A stretch of DNA of 18,678 nucleotides from Chitinispirillaceae bacterium (GTDB lineage: Bacteria; Fibrobacterota; Chitinivibrionia; Chitinivibrionales; Chitinispirillaceae): assembly GCA_016926315.1 (NCBI GenBank), contig JAFGOU010000084.1:1-18678 (forward strand), read 5' to 3'. Below the pieces are notes generated by a model. That model made no database searches. It was not told the origin of the DNA and saw only the letters and a list, made by a program, of their open reading frames with translations. The position numbers were made by a program, and so were the translations under genes. Shown one piece after another: positions 1 to 7,958 of the stretch. Within the stretch, counting starts at the first letter, position 1. Every line of letters begins with the position of its first letter.

Positions 1-1
1 G

Positions 2-943
2 CCGCTGCAAGCGATTAAAGGGTTCATTGCCGCCTTTCTGGAATCGGCCGGCCTGAGGAAAATGACGGTTGTCAAGGCCCGGCTTGAGATACGCAGGAAC
101 AACGGACCTGATATCGAGGCGAGCGGAGTCAACGTCGAAATGGCGCTGGCAGGAGGCGAAGGGATTCGTTCGGTCCGGGGATCGCTTTCCGTCGGATCGC
201 TGCGTATAGCGGGGACGCAGGCGGCACGCCAGCTGAGCGCGGAATTCCAGGGAGATACCTCTGCCGTTACCGTCACGCTGGGCAAAGGCGTTGCGCTGGA
301 TGGCAGGGTAAAGGCCGAATGCAGCATCGATATCACCCGGGCACGGCTTTCCGCCTTTACGCTTTCCACAAAAAACAGCGATATCGGCATGATCTCCAGC
401 TGGACCGATACGACAAACGGGTATGTCACCGGCCGGGCCGATATCAAGCTGTCGCTGGATTCAAGCGCGCTCCTCCTGGATTCCCTGCACGGCAGCGGTA
501 CGCTCCAGGTCGCGAACGCTTCCCTGATGCGCTTCCCGTTTCAAAAAACGATCGCATCGATGTTCGCATTTCCCCATTTCAGGGCGCCGCGGTTTTCCAG
601 GGTAGAAGGTGTTTTTGCGATCAAACCCGGCGGCGTATTGTCGTCGGACATGCGGGGCGCCGGGGACACGATCATCGTGACGACCAGCGGATGGATCAAG
701 GCCAATGGAACGTTGAGCGAAAAGATCACCTGTGAATTCACCAGGGCCGGGACAAAGGCGCTGACGCCCTTCATGCGGAAGACCCTCGACGAAACGCGCG
801 GCGGCGGCCGGTCGGTCCGCATCAGGATTTATGGGAAGACGGACCATCCCAAGGTGGAAATCGTGAGCAAGCAGGTTCTTGAGAAGGCGGTGCAGAACAT
901 GTTTGATGACGTCAAGTCCAATCTTCAGCAGTGGCTGCGATAG
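2..943 (+). CDS. AsmA-like protein, C-terminal part (5' end outside window)
   Basis: The reading frame is open from base 2, with no stop before the ATG at 62. The gene therefore starts outside the window and only about 313 C-terminal residues are visible. The last ~170 residues resemble the AsmA-like C-terminal region: a glycine-rich strand (LHGSGTLQVANASL), a short helix around FPFQKTIASMF, and then alternating beta-strand segments such as FAIKPGGVLSSD and IIVTTSGWIKANGTLSE. It ends in an amphipathic helix (KAVQNMFDDVKSNLQQWLR). AsmA-family proteins are anchored in the inner membrane, span the periplasm, and are linked to outer-membrane assembly and phospholipid transport in diderm bacteria. 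The TAG stop abuts the ATG of the downstream methyltransferase gene, so the two are probably co-transcribed. Assignment to the broad AsmA/TamB/YhdP group is by pattern only, and no subfamily is claimed. Confidence 0.72.
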   Translation, partial: PLQAIKGFIAAFLESAGLRKMTVVKARLEIRRNNGPDIEASGVNVEMALAGGEGIRSVRGSLSVGSLRIAGTQAARQLSAEFQGDTSAVTVTLGKGVALDGRVKAECSIDITRARLSAFTLSTKNSDIGMISSWTDTTNGYVTGRADIKLSLDSSALLLDSLHGSGTLQVANASLMRFPFQKTIASMFAFPHFRAPRFSRVEGVFAIKPGGVLSSDMRGAGDTIIVTTSGWIKANGTLSEKITCEFTRAGTKALTPFMRKTLDETRGGGRSVRIRIYGKTDHPKVEIVSKQVLEKAVQNMFDDVKSNLQQWLR

Positions 944-2194
944 ATGCGGCCGTCAGGTGCAGTATTGACGCCGTTTCCCGCATTGACCCCTTCCGGTCTC
1001 GAACGAAGGCTGAAACGGCGCCTGCTCAAGCAGACGCTTCGTTTTTTTGCCATTACCACGCCTGGATTCGAGGAAATCCTGCGTCGTGAACTGGCAGCCC
1101 TTGCTTCGGTCGTGGTGGAAGGGACCATCACCGGCGGTGTGGAATTTTCCGGACCGTTTCAAACCGTGTACCATGCCAATCTGCGGCTGCGGACTGCGAA
1201 CCGGGTGCTCATGCGCGTCGACTCGTTTACCGCCCGGTCCTACCCGGAGCTCTACAACAAAGCGCGTCGCGTCGCGTGGGAACTGTTCTGCGGATTCAAC
1301 CCGGCGGTGGCGTTTGAGGTGACCTCCCGGTCTTCGCGGCTCCATCATACCGGTAACGTCGCCGAAGCGGTCGGCACCGCCTGCGCCGACCACATGGCAC
1401 GGCTTGGCGTGACCGTAACGCCGAAGGCCGACGCTTTGGTCAGGTTTCATGTCCGCTATGCCGATGACGTGTGCACGGTCAGCGTGAATTCGACCGGCGA
1501 GCTGCTGCATAAACGGGGCTACCGGCAGGAGTCCGGCCATGCGCCGCTGCGGGAAACCATTGCCGCGGCGCTGCTCGAGAGCGTGTCATGGCGGGATTTC
1601 CCGGTAATCGCCGACCCGCTGTGCGGGTCAGGGACCTTGCTCATCGAGGCGGCCCAAATGGCGGCCGCACTGGCGCCGGGCGCGGGACGGAGCTTCGCGT
1701 TCGAAAAATGGCCGTCATTCAAGCCGACGCTCTGGCAGCGGTTGAAACGCGAAGCGGCGGCGGGCGCGGCGGACCACCCGGTGCGGATCATCGGGTCGGA
1801 CCTGAGCGCAACGGCGGTCGACCGGGCGCGGCGCAATGCGGCGCGGGCCGGCGTGGATCGGGCGATCGATTTTTCGAGCGCCGATTGCTTCGCCTTCAAC
1901 AGGAACGGAGAGGCGGGCGGTGCAGGGCTGGTTGTTTCGAACCTGCCGTACGGCAGGCGGGCGTTTGCCGACCATCAGGCGCTGCCGGATTTTTACCGGC
2001 AGTGGGGGAAGCATCTGCTGACGTTCTGCCGCGGCTGGACCTACGCCTTTCTGGTCGCCGACCACTCGTTTGTGCCTCTCTCGGGTCTGCCCGTTGGTTC
2101 CACGCGCCGGTTCAGCAACGGCGGCGTGCCGGTGCTGTTCGTGACGGGTGCGATTCCCGCGACTATGCAGCGGCGCCGTGCAGGTGACGTATGA
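944..2194 (+). CDS. THUMP-domain class I SAM-dependent RNA methyltransferase (RlmL-like)
   Basis: This 416-residue protein is probably an RNA (rRNA) guanine-N2 methyltransferase of the RlmL/Trm14 type (COG0116). The N-terminal segment FFAITTPGFEEILRREL (about 34-50) and a THUMP-like region (about 75-185) precede the linker LHKRGYRQ...GHAPLRETIAAALL (188-211), which is typical of RlmL proteins. The Rossmann methyltransferase domain shows motif I DPLCGSGT (224-231), an acidic residue in GSDLS (D286) and motif IV NLPYG (333-337). It is shorter than E. coli RlmL and lacks the second RlmK methyltransferase domain. Motif IV is NLPY rather than the more common NPPY. The start at 944 immediately follows the upstream stop. 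The first ~30 residues are not conserved-looking, so a later start (for example TTG at 965) cannot be excluded. The last 32 bases overlap the opposite-strand gene. Confidence 0.88.
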   Translation: MRPSGAVLTPFPALTPSGLERRLKRRLLKQTLRFFAITTPGFEEILRRELAALASVVVEGTITGGVEFSGPFQTVYHANLRLRTANRVLMRVDSFTARSYPELYNKARRVAWELFCGFNPAVAFEVTSRSSRLHHTGNVAEAVGTACADHMARLGVTVTPKADALVRFHVRYADDVCTVSVNSTGELLHKRGYRQESGHAPLRETIAAALLESVSWRDFPVIADPLCGSGTLLIEAAQMAAALAPGAGRSFAFEKWPSFKPTLWQRLKREAAAGAADHPVRIIGSDLSATAVDRARRNAARAGVDRAIDFSSADCFAFNRNGEAGGAGLVVSNLPYGRRAFADHQALPDFYRQWGKHLLTFCRGWTYAFLVADHSFVPLSGLPVGSTRRFSNGGVPVLFVTGAIPATMQRRRAGDV

Positions 2195-3587
2195 GAATGA
2201 CGATGTCCGCGGCATAGAGGAGCGACAGGAGCGCCATGGACGACAGGGCCGCTGCCGTCAGCAGCCGGTGCGCCCTGCTCATGAAAAGGCCGGCGGCATG
2301 GGCGAGCAGCCAGGCAAACGCGGGGAGTGCGGGGAATACGAAGATGGGTTTCATGGTGGAGTAGTCGCGGTAGAGCATGGTGTAGGCGACGATAAACGCG
2401 AGATACACGGCCGCGGCCAACAGGGTGATCCATGCATCGGGCCCGGGTGACGGGGGGGGGCGGCGTGCGACGAGCGACCGCAGGAGCGCGAACAGCGTGG
2501 CGCAAAGGCCGGCGGCGATGAAGAGCGCCGGTATCAGGGCAAGGAGATAGTTCGCCCGCGCCAGGAGCACGAGATACCAGGTGGTCATGATCCAGCCCGG
2601 CGGCCAGAGGTCGAACTGGGCAAGGTGCGAGCGGGCGAACAGCTGTGTCCAGAGCGAGGTGCGGTGCCGGGGATAGGTTTGTTCCCACCAGGTCATCAGC
2701 GGGTTTTCCAGAAGGTTGACTATGCGGAATGTCCCATAGGCGTGGACGACCGAGGTGACACCCGGCCGTTGCGGCCATACGCCGGACAGGGTCGTTTCGG
2801 TCATGAAATGGGGCAGGGGAGCGCGCTTCGTGATATTGGTCGCCAGGGAGAAGGGCGATTGGCCCGACGCATAGCAGCCGGAGAGCGGGATGATCGTCAG
2901 GCAGAGGGCCGTGAAGATCGCGGCCGGCGCGAGGGCGAGCAGCAGGCGTGCGGCCCGGCCCCGCTGCCCCTGCGGAAAGCGGCGCGCGGCCATGGCACCC
3001 TGTACCGCCAGCACGGTTGCGGCAAGCGGTATGAGGGGCAGGCCGTTGCCTTTGGAGCAGGCCGCGGCGATGGCGGTAACGGTAAGCAGCGACAGGCGCA
3101 CAACGGTCGGGCGGCGGACGTACCTGGCGAGCAGGAAGAGGGCGAGCGTGCCGAAACAGATGACGAACGAGTCGTTGGTCGCCTGTGTGTTGATGGCGAT
3201 GAGGGCGGGATTGAGGGCGAAGAGGCCGTAGATGATGAGGCGCGCGGTCGGCGTCCCGGGCACGAAGGTGGTAAAGAAAAAGAAGAGGCAGATTACGGTC
3301 GCCACGCCGGCGGCGGTGCTCAGTATCTGGCACACCATGATGAGCGCGTCCCGGCCGGTCTGGCGAAGGGTGACGGCAACGGCCGCGCAGGAGGCATGGT
3401 AGAGCTTCGGCTGGTAGCACTGGTCGCACGCGCTCCAATCGGGGAGCGAACGCGCGGCGATGATGCGCTCGACCACCTCGACATGGTTGTCGTTGGCCTC
3501 GCGGTTGACAAAGCAGAGCATAATCCGTAACACGACCGCCAGCGTCATGACCGCATACCATAGCGGGCGTGTTGTGCGGGGGGTCAT
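2163..3587 (-). CDS. Polytopic GT-C type glycosyltransferase (ArnT/PMT-like)
   Basis: This membrane protein of about 474 residues has roughly ten or more hydrophobic helices. An N-terminal helix (about 11-27) is followed by an extracytoplasmic loop with acidic residues (ANDNHVEVVERI, 31-42). A PKLYHASCA segment (60-68) then matches the layout of GT-C enzymes, which carry their catalytic Asp/Glu in the first loop and a 'PPLYY'-like motif before the next helix. Such enzymes move sugars from polyprenyl-phosphate donors onto envelope acceptors on the periplasmic side. The chosen ATG (3585-3587) has AGGA about 9 bases upstream. A TTG at 3624-3626 would add 13 residues. It follows the other GT-C gene with a 60-bp gap that contains the perfect palindrome CCTTTAAAGG (3636-3645). 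A run of nine C residues on the coding strand lies about 98 codons before the end. The donor and acceptor cannot be told from the sequence. Confidence 0.75.
   Translation of the reverse strand: MTPRTTRPLWYAVMTLAVVLRIMLCFVNREANDNHVEVVERIIAARSLPDWSACDQCYQPKLYHASCAAVAVTLRQTGRDALIMVCQILSTAAGVATVICLFFFFTTFVPGTPTARLIIYGLFALNPALIAINTQATNDSFVICFGTLALFLLARYVRRPTVVRLSLLTVTAIAAACSKGNGLPLIPLAATVLAVQGAMAARRFPQGQRGRAARLLLALAPAAIFTALCLTIIPLSGCYASGQSPFSLATNITKRAPLPHFMTETTLSGVWPQRPGVTSVVHAYGTFRIVNLLENPLMTWWEQTYPRHRTSLWTQLFARSHLAQFDLWPPGWIMTTWYLVLLARANYLLALIPALFIAAGLCATLFALLRSLVARRPPPSPGPDAWITLLAAAVYLAFIVAYTMLYRDYSTMKPIFVFPALPAFAWLLAHAAGLFMSRAHRLLTAAALSSMALLSLLYAADIVILIRHLHGAAA
2452..2460. repeat. Nine-base G homopolymer (C9 on coding strand) inside GT-C gene
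   Basis: Nine consecutive G residues on the + strand encode part of an Arg-Pro-Pro-Pro loop in the minus-strand glycosyltransferase. A gain or loss of one base would shift the frame and replace the last ~98 residues, including the final hydrophobic helices. Confidence 0.95.
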
Positions 3588-3647
3588 ACAGGGGTATCCT
3601 CGGAAAAGAACGGTGTCGGCATACAATCAGGGACGTCCTTTAAAGGG

Positions 3648-5456
3648 TCACTCCTTTTTGCCTGCCTCAACAGGGGGACCTTCACTGTCGAGTCCTGTCG
3701 CCCGATAGCGGGCCCAGGCCGGGTCGTGGGTAAAGATGCCGCTCACGGACGTCCGGACTGTTTCGAGAAACGTATTGTTCAAAAAAACCCGCACCTGCCG
3801 TGATGACGATGTGTCCCGGAACGTTCCGTAGGAATACATGGTTTGAAAGGTCCGGTTCCGGTATACGCCGTTGAGGCACAGTGAAAAAAAGTTTTCCGTA
3901 TCCGGCGACGCGGGCAGTTCGGCCAGGAGGATATCGGGTTTGAGCCTGAAAAAGATGCCGGTATCGAACGCCGCATGATTTTTTATGCCCGTTTTCCGGG
4001 CCGTGGCGTGCGCCATCATCGTGTTGTTTAAACCCATCAGGTCCTGTACCTTGCCGGGATACGTTCTTTTTATCGCTCCCGCCGTAATGACACCGATGGT
4101 CGGCAATGGTTCGACGTCCTTGAAGAGTTCGTATAATAGGGCGCCCTGCTGAACGCCCTTGTTCGACACATAAAATTCCACGGCAATCGGTTGTTCCCTG
4201 CGCAGGGAGCTCCACGAGCAGTCATGCGAACAACTCCAGAGCCAGCAGGCAGCGGGGATGCTCACGAACAGGAGCGTGACCGCGCTGAAAAAAAAGTGTC
4301 TGCTTTCACGGTACCACGCTATGATTTCAGGTATGTTGATGCGCAGCATCCAGAGTGTCAGGAGCAGGCAGAGTAACGGATAGGCCGGCTGGAAAAAACG
4401 AAATAACGCGAAATGGTCGCCGCCGGTAAGTACGGGAAGCGCGATCAGCGTCATGGCGACCATCGCCGTCAGATCAAGGGTCGTGAGCGCAGACCCGCGG
4501 TTTTTCCGGAACAGGGAGCGGACGATGCATGCCGCCCGCCCGGCAAGAACCAGCGCTGCCGAGAGAATCCCGATGGAGACGATCGGGCTGCTGTGCATGA
4601 ACGCCTTAAGGTATGTTTTTCCCAGCGTGAGATTATGGAGGAGCGAGGGTGATACTTTCGCATAGAAGGTATTGGGCAGCGGATACCCGAAGTAGTGCAG
4701 GCGGAATAACGTAACGGCAACGAGCGTTCCCGTGAAAGCGAGACCGCATGAGAGTGCCATCCGGCCGGCGTCGCTGCGTTCATGTGCCTGCATCCGTCGC
4801 CAGAATAGGAGCAGGAGGAGCGGCCCCATCGCCATTCCTTCGGGGCGAATAACCGGCAGTACTGAAAAGAAGAGTACGGTCGCAGCTTTCAGAAACCGGG
4901 AGGCGGGGGGATACAGGACAAGAAAGAGTCCGCACGCCATGGCTGCGCCCCAGAGGCAGGTATCCATGAGGGTAATGCTCATCCACGTGACATACGAGGG
5001 AGAAGAAAAAACCAGGGCCAGATAGAGTAGTGTGCATGGCCATGCCATCGCCGGCATCCGGACGGTCTCTTTTTTGATGATCGCAAGGAGCAGCAGTTGT
5101 GTGATGATCAGGAGCGTGATGCACGTGACCAGAACCGATAGTTCGTGAAACCCCAGGCGAAAGAGGGTTGCGCAGAGCAGGACCCATGTGAGAGAGGTGA
5201 ACCCTTCAACGCGCTCGTCACCCTTATTATAGACGAATCCGTTTCCCTCGATGATATGGTGGGCGTAGGTAAAGAAGATATTTGCATCGTCAATACCGAT
5301 GTCCGGAAAACCGTGACAACGGTTGGTGAACCACACCGAGGCAATGGCAATGACGGCAACAAGGGCGGTCCTGATCCAGGGGCGCGAATGAATCGTGGCC
5401 ACCTCATGGTTGTCGGGTTTGACAAGGTCCCCTTGTGCAGGTGAAGAAGCGCGCAT
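3648..5456 (-). CDS. Polytopic GT-C glycosyltransferase, AftB-like N-terminal signature
   Basis: This membrane protein of about 602 residues has a first hydrophobic helix at about 28-44. Directly after it comes DIGIDDANIFFTYAHHI (52-68) and then EGNGFVYNKGDERVEGFTSLTW (70-91). This DDAxI...EGxGFVYNxG.RVEGFTS.LW pattern belongs to GT-C enzymes related to mycobacterial terminal arabinofuranosyltransferase AftB and many uncharacterised bacterial relatives. The paired Asp (56-57) is the expected catalytic site in the first periplasmic loop. About ten more hydrophobic segments follow, and the last ~200 residues form a soluble, presumably periplasmic domain. I chose the ATG at 5454-5456. An upstream in-frame ATG (5547-5549) would add 31 residues that look like non-coding leader. 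The gene lies downstream of polB on the same strand and precedes another GT-C gene, so a polyprenyl-phosphate-linked envelope glycan is a reasonable guess. The sugar and acceptor are unknown. Confidence 0.78.
   Translation of the reverse strand: MRASSPAQGDLVKPDNHEVATIHSRPWIRTALVAVIAIASVWFTNRCHGFPDIGIDDANIFFTYAHHIIEGNGFVYNKGDERVEGFTSLTWVLLCATLFRLGFHELSVLVTCITLLIITQLLLLAIIKKETVRMPAMAWPCTLLYLALVFSSPSYVTWMSITLMDTCLWGAAMACGLFLVLYPPASRFLKAATVLFFSVLPVIRPEGMAMGPLLLLLFWRRMQAHERSDAGRMALSCGLAFTGTLVAVTLFRLHYFGYPLPNTFYAKVSPSLLHNLTLGKTYLKAFMHSSPIVSIGILSAALVLAGRAACIVRSLFRKNRGSALTTLDLTAMVAMTLIALPVLTGGDHFALFRFFQPAYPLLCLLLTLWMLRINIPEIIAWYRESRHFFFSAVTLLFVSIPAACWLWSCSHDCSWSSLRREQPIAVEFYVSNKGVQQGALLYELFKDVEPLPTIGVITAGAIKRTYPGKVQDLMGLNNTMMAHATARKTGIKNHAAFDTGIFFRLKPDILLAELPASPDTENFFSLCLNGVYRNRTFQTMYSYGTFRDTSSSRQVRVFLNNTFLETVRTSVSGIFTHDPAWARYRATGLDSEGPPVEAGKKE
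4288..4295. repeat. Eight-base A homopolymer (T8 on coding strand) inside GT-C gene
   Basis: Eight consecutive A residues on the + strand encode a Phe-Phe-Phe segment at the start of a membrane helix in the minus-strand glycosyltransferase. T-rich runs are common in membrane-protein genes, so its significance is uncertain. Confidence 0.9.
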
Positions 5457-5654
5457 GTGCTTTAGTATATCATCAGGTACTGGGTGAGGGAAATAGACGC
5501 GTGAAGCGTCTGCCGTGCGAGCCGCCGGACCGAGAATGCCAGGGGCCATACCTGTTTTTCCGGGTTTCGTGCAGAGATAATGCGGGGCGCTGGAAGTGCC
5601 TGAACGGTGAAGGGCGCGTCGGTATCGGAAAAGAATGGTTGCCGGTGCGAAGGA
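5457..5654 (-). other. Intergenic gap polB to GT-C gene, with short hairpin
   Basis: This is 198 bp between the polB stop and the chosen start of the GT-C gene on the minus strand. It holds a 6-bp inverted repeat with a 5-base loop at 5495-5511 (AGACGC / GCGTCT). No T-run follows the hairpin, so it is a weak terminator or attenuator candidate at best. I see no convincing promoter. If the upstream ATG at 5547-5549 is used instead, about half of this gap is coding. Confidence 0.35.
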
Positions 5655-7958
5655 TTAAAACAGCTCCTGCTGTCCGGAGGCAATACGGTCGAAACTCGTT
5701 CCCGTGGTTTCGAGCACCGAATCGGCGATGGGCCTTATCTGGCTTTCGACGTAGTGGTCGTAATCGAGGGGCGCGCTCCGTTTTTCCACCGGTTGCGGGC
5801 CCTGGGTGGTGATGTAATATCGTATCAGGTGCGGCGGTTCGTCGAGCAGTTTTGCCGCCTGCACGTGCGGCGGGAGATGGTCGGTGTATTCGTCGAGACG
5901 TTTCCGCAGCCGTTTTTTGTACACGAGCAGCTCGTCAGCCCTCCCGCTGCGCAGCCGGGAAACCGTCTCCATGATGAATGCGTCAAGCGGCTGGTTGTTG
6001 AAAAAACGGATAAAGAGTTCATGCTGGAACTCCTTGGCCAGATCGGTCCAGTCGGATCGCGCCGACTCCATGCCCTTGAAGGTGAGGTTCATTCCCGTAT
6101 CGTTGACGGTCGCGCCGCAGTAATGTTTCTTGCTGCCCTGGGCCGAACCGCGCAAGGGGGGCAGGAAGAAATACCGGTAGTGTTCCTCGAACTGGAGCAG
6201 GAGCGCGGATTCGACGGAAAATCGTTCCCTGAGCGTTCGCGAAAGCCAGGTCGTTGCGTTCTCCGCAATGACGCGACCAAGGTCTTTCGCATCACGCTCC
6301 TTTCCCGGGCCGATATGAACGAACAGGGAGTCCGTGTCGCCATAGATGACCGGATGGCCGGTATGCTGTTCGATATGCGTAATGGTCTGCTTCAGGATAT
6401 ACCGGCCGGTTTTCGTAATGGCGGCCGCGATATCCGGAGAAAAAAAGCGGCAGCCGACAGCGCCCAGCACCCCGTAAAAGCTGTTCATCAGTATCTTGAT
6501 CGCCTGGGAGAGGTAGGGGTTGTTCTCGCGTTTTGCCTGAGCGCGAGCCTCCATGAGTTCGGCGATGATGCCGGGCAGGATGCCGGTTTCGGAGGCAAAG
6601 GAAGGGCCCTCAGGGCCCCGCACCCTCGAGGGCGAAGGCGAAACAAGAGCGAGGGGGTCGATATTGAAGGTCTGGATGAGCGAGGGGTAGAGGCTGCGGA
6701 AGTCGAACACCAGGACGTTTTCATAGAGGCCGGGGATTGGCTCGAGCACATGCCCGCCCGGCAGGGGAGCAAGCGGTTGCGGGACGTCGATGGCGTCTGG
6801 CGCGACATAGCCGGCGCGGTGGAGGCGGGGCAGGTAGAGGAAATCGAACGCCGCCACGCTGCCGCCGGTCCGGTCGATCAGGTGTCCGGACCGGCGCGAC
6901 CGTTCGATCATGTTCGGCAGCAGGGCCGCGCGTTCGAAAATTTCTTTTGTCAGTTGTGCGTCGAGAAGGTTGTAGCGTGCAAGGGAGAGCGGGTCGTTGT
7001 CAAATCGGCGGATGATCTCGTCGATCTTTTCTCTTCCGGTCTGGCGCACGGTTTTATGCTTTCCGAGCATGGCGGAGGCGACGAAATCGAGTGAATACTC
7101 CTCGAACGTATGAAAATTCGCCCTGAGCATCGAGGGAACGTCGGCGACCGCACGGCCCGGGAGACGGGCGGTTTTTCTTCCGTCTCTGCCGGCCACGGTG
7201 ATTCGTGCGCCCCGGTCACGGCCGACGTCAAAGGGCAGGCGGAGCGATTCGCACCGCTGCTGGACGGTCGCCAGATCGAACTCGACCACGTTCCAGCCGA
7301 TGATCAGGTCAGGGTCTTCGAACCGCAGGTGTTCGAAAAAGCGCAGGAGCAGCGTTTTTTCATCGTGGCAGAAGAAGATGGGCGGTTCGTCGCTCCCGGC
7401 GCCGCGGATGAATACCGTGTCGCGTTCTCCGGAGCAGGCGATGCTCAGGATTTCGCCGGAACGGGCGTTTGTCTCGATGTCAAGCGACAGTGTCTGGAGG
7501 CGCGGCTGCATCGGAGCGCCTCTGATCTGCGGGTTGCGGCAACACCGCAGGGGGCCTTCGGTGCTCCAGCTCCCGGTCGCCTTGAATGCGCCGGCAACGA
7601 AGCGCTCCATGAGAAACCGTTCGACCGGATGGACGTCGGATTCGTACACCGTGAGTGTTTTTTCCCGCAGCGCCCTTCCGGTTGCGGAAAAAGCGGCGTA
7701 GGTCGAAAAGTAGAGGCAATCGACCGGCTTTCCGTTTTTCATGGCGCAGAGCGGCAACGGCCTGCGTTCCGCAGCCGTTGTCGTTGCCGCTGCCGGGGTC
7801 GTGCGCGGTACGAAAAAAAGCGGCCTGAATGAATCGATCACCATTTTTACCGGCGTGCGCTGCTCATCGACCCCGTAGAGAACGATTTCAAAATGTCCGG
7901 TATGGTCGTGAAACCCGTGGCTCAGCAAAAAGCAGGTCTGGGAGGTTACCGGACTCAT
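5655..7958 (-). CDS. polB: DNA polymerase II (family B)
   Basis: This 767-residue replicative-type polymerase is close to the 783 residues of E. coli Pol II and similar throughout. The 3'-5' exonuclease motifs are intact: ExoI LDIET (D160, E162), ExoII DPDLIIGWNVVEFD (D228) and ExoIII YNLLDAQ (Y329, D333). Polymerase motif A is FDFRSLYPS (D419), motif B is KILMNSFYG (488-496) and motif C is YGDTDS (D541, D543). The C-terminus QQELF (763-767) matches the position and form of the beta-clamp-binding peptide of Pol II. Pol II works in replication restart and in synthesis across lesions. In E. coli it is LexA-controlled, but I see no recognisable LexA box upstream here. The gene diverges from a small coiled-coil gene across 115 bp. 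A loop at about 440-455 is encoded by nested palindromes. Confidence 0.97.
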   Translation of the reverse strand: MSPVTSQTCFLLSHGFHDHTGHFEIVLYGVDEQRTPVKMVIDSFRPLFFVPRTTPAAATTTAAERRPLPLCAMKNGKPVDCLYFSTYAAFSATGRALREKTLTVYESDVHPVERFLMERFVAGAFKATGSWSTEGPLRCCRNPQIRGAPMQPRLQTLSLDIETNARSGEILSIACSGERDTVFIRGAGSDEPPIFFCHDEKTLLLRFFEHLRFEDPDLIIGWNVVEFDLATVQQRCESLRLPFDVGRDRGARITVAGRDGRKTARLPGRAVADVPSMLRANFHTFEEYSLDFVASAMLGKHKTVRQTGREKIDEIIRRFDNDPLSLARYNLLDAQLTKEIFERAALLPNMIERSRRSGHLIDRTGGSVAAFDFLYLPRLHRAGYVAPDAIDVPQPLAPLPGGHVLEPIPGLYENVLVFDFRSLYPSLIQTFNIDPLALVSPSPSRVRGPEGPSFASETGILPGIIAELMEARAQAKRENNPYLSQAIKILMNSFYGVLGAVGCRFFSPDIAAAITKTGRYILKQTITHIEQHTGHPVIYGDTDSLFVHIGPGKERDAKDLGRVIAENATTWLSRTLRERFSVESALLLQFEEHYRYFFLPPLRGSAQGSKKHYCGATVNDTGMNLTFKGMESARSDWTDLAKEFQHELFIRFFNNQPLDAFIMETVSRLRSGRADELLVYKKRLRKRLDEYTDHLPPHVQAAKLLDEPPHLIRYYITTQGPQPVEKRSAPLDYDHYVESQIRPIADSVLETTGTSFDRIASGQQELF
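6604..6632. repeat. Nested palindromes within polB coding sequence
   Basis: GGGCCCT (6604-6610) and AGGGCCC (6612-6618) form a near-perfect inverted repeat around one base. Four bases later comes the perfect 10-bp palindrome CCCTCGAGGG (6623-6632). They encode a Ser/Pro/Arg/Gly-rich loop in PolB between polymerase motif A and the following helix. Confidence 0.85.

Noticed and set aside
2625..3530. 301-codon open frame on the plus strand
   Set aside because: It is a Gly/Arg/Glu-rich shadow antisense to the GT-C gene, with no domain features.
2041..3561. 506-codon open frame on the minus strand, longer than the glycosyltransferase frame it overlaps
   Set aside because: The product is a low-complexity Arg/His/Pro-rich string without domains, typical of a shifted frame in GC-rich DNA. 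The overlapping frame encodes regular membrane helices.
5462..5683. 73-codon minus-strand open frame between polB and the GT-C gene
   Set aside because: It overlaps the end of polB in another frame and has a random-looking composition.
5607..7094. 495-codon open frame on the plus strand
   Set aside because: It lies antisense to polB, whose catalytic motifs are all in the minus-strand frame. The plus-strand product has no recognisable domain.
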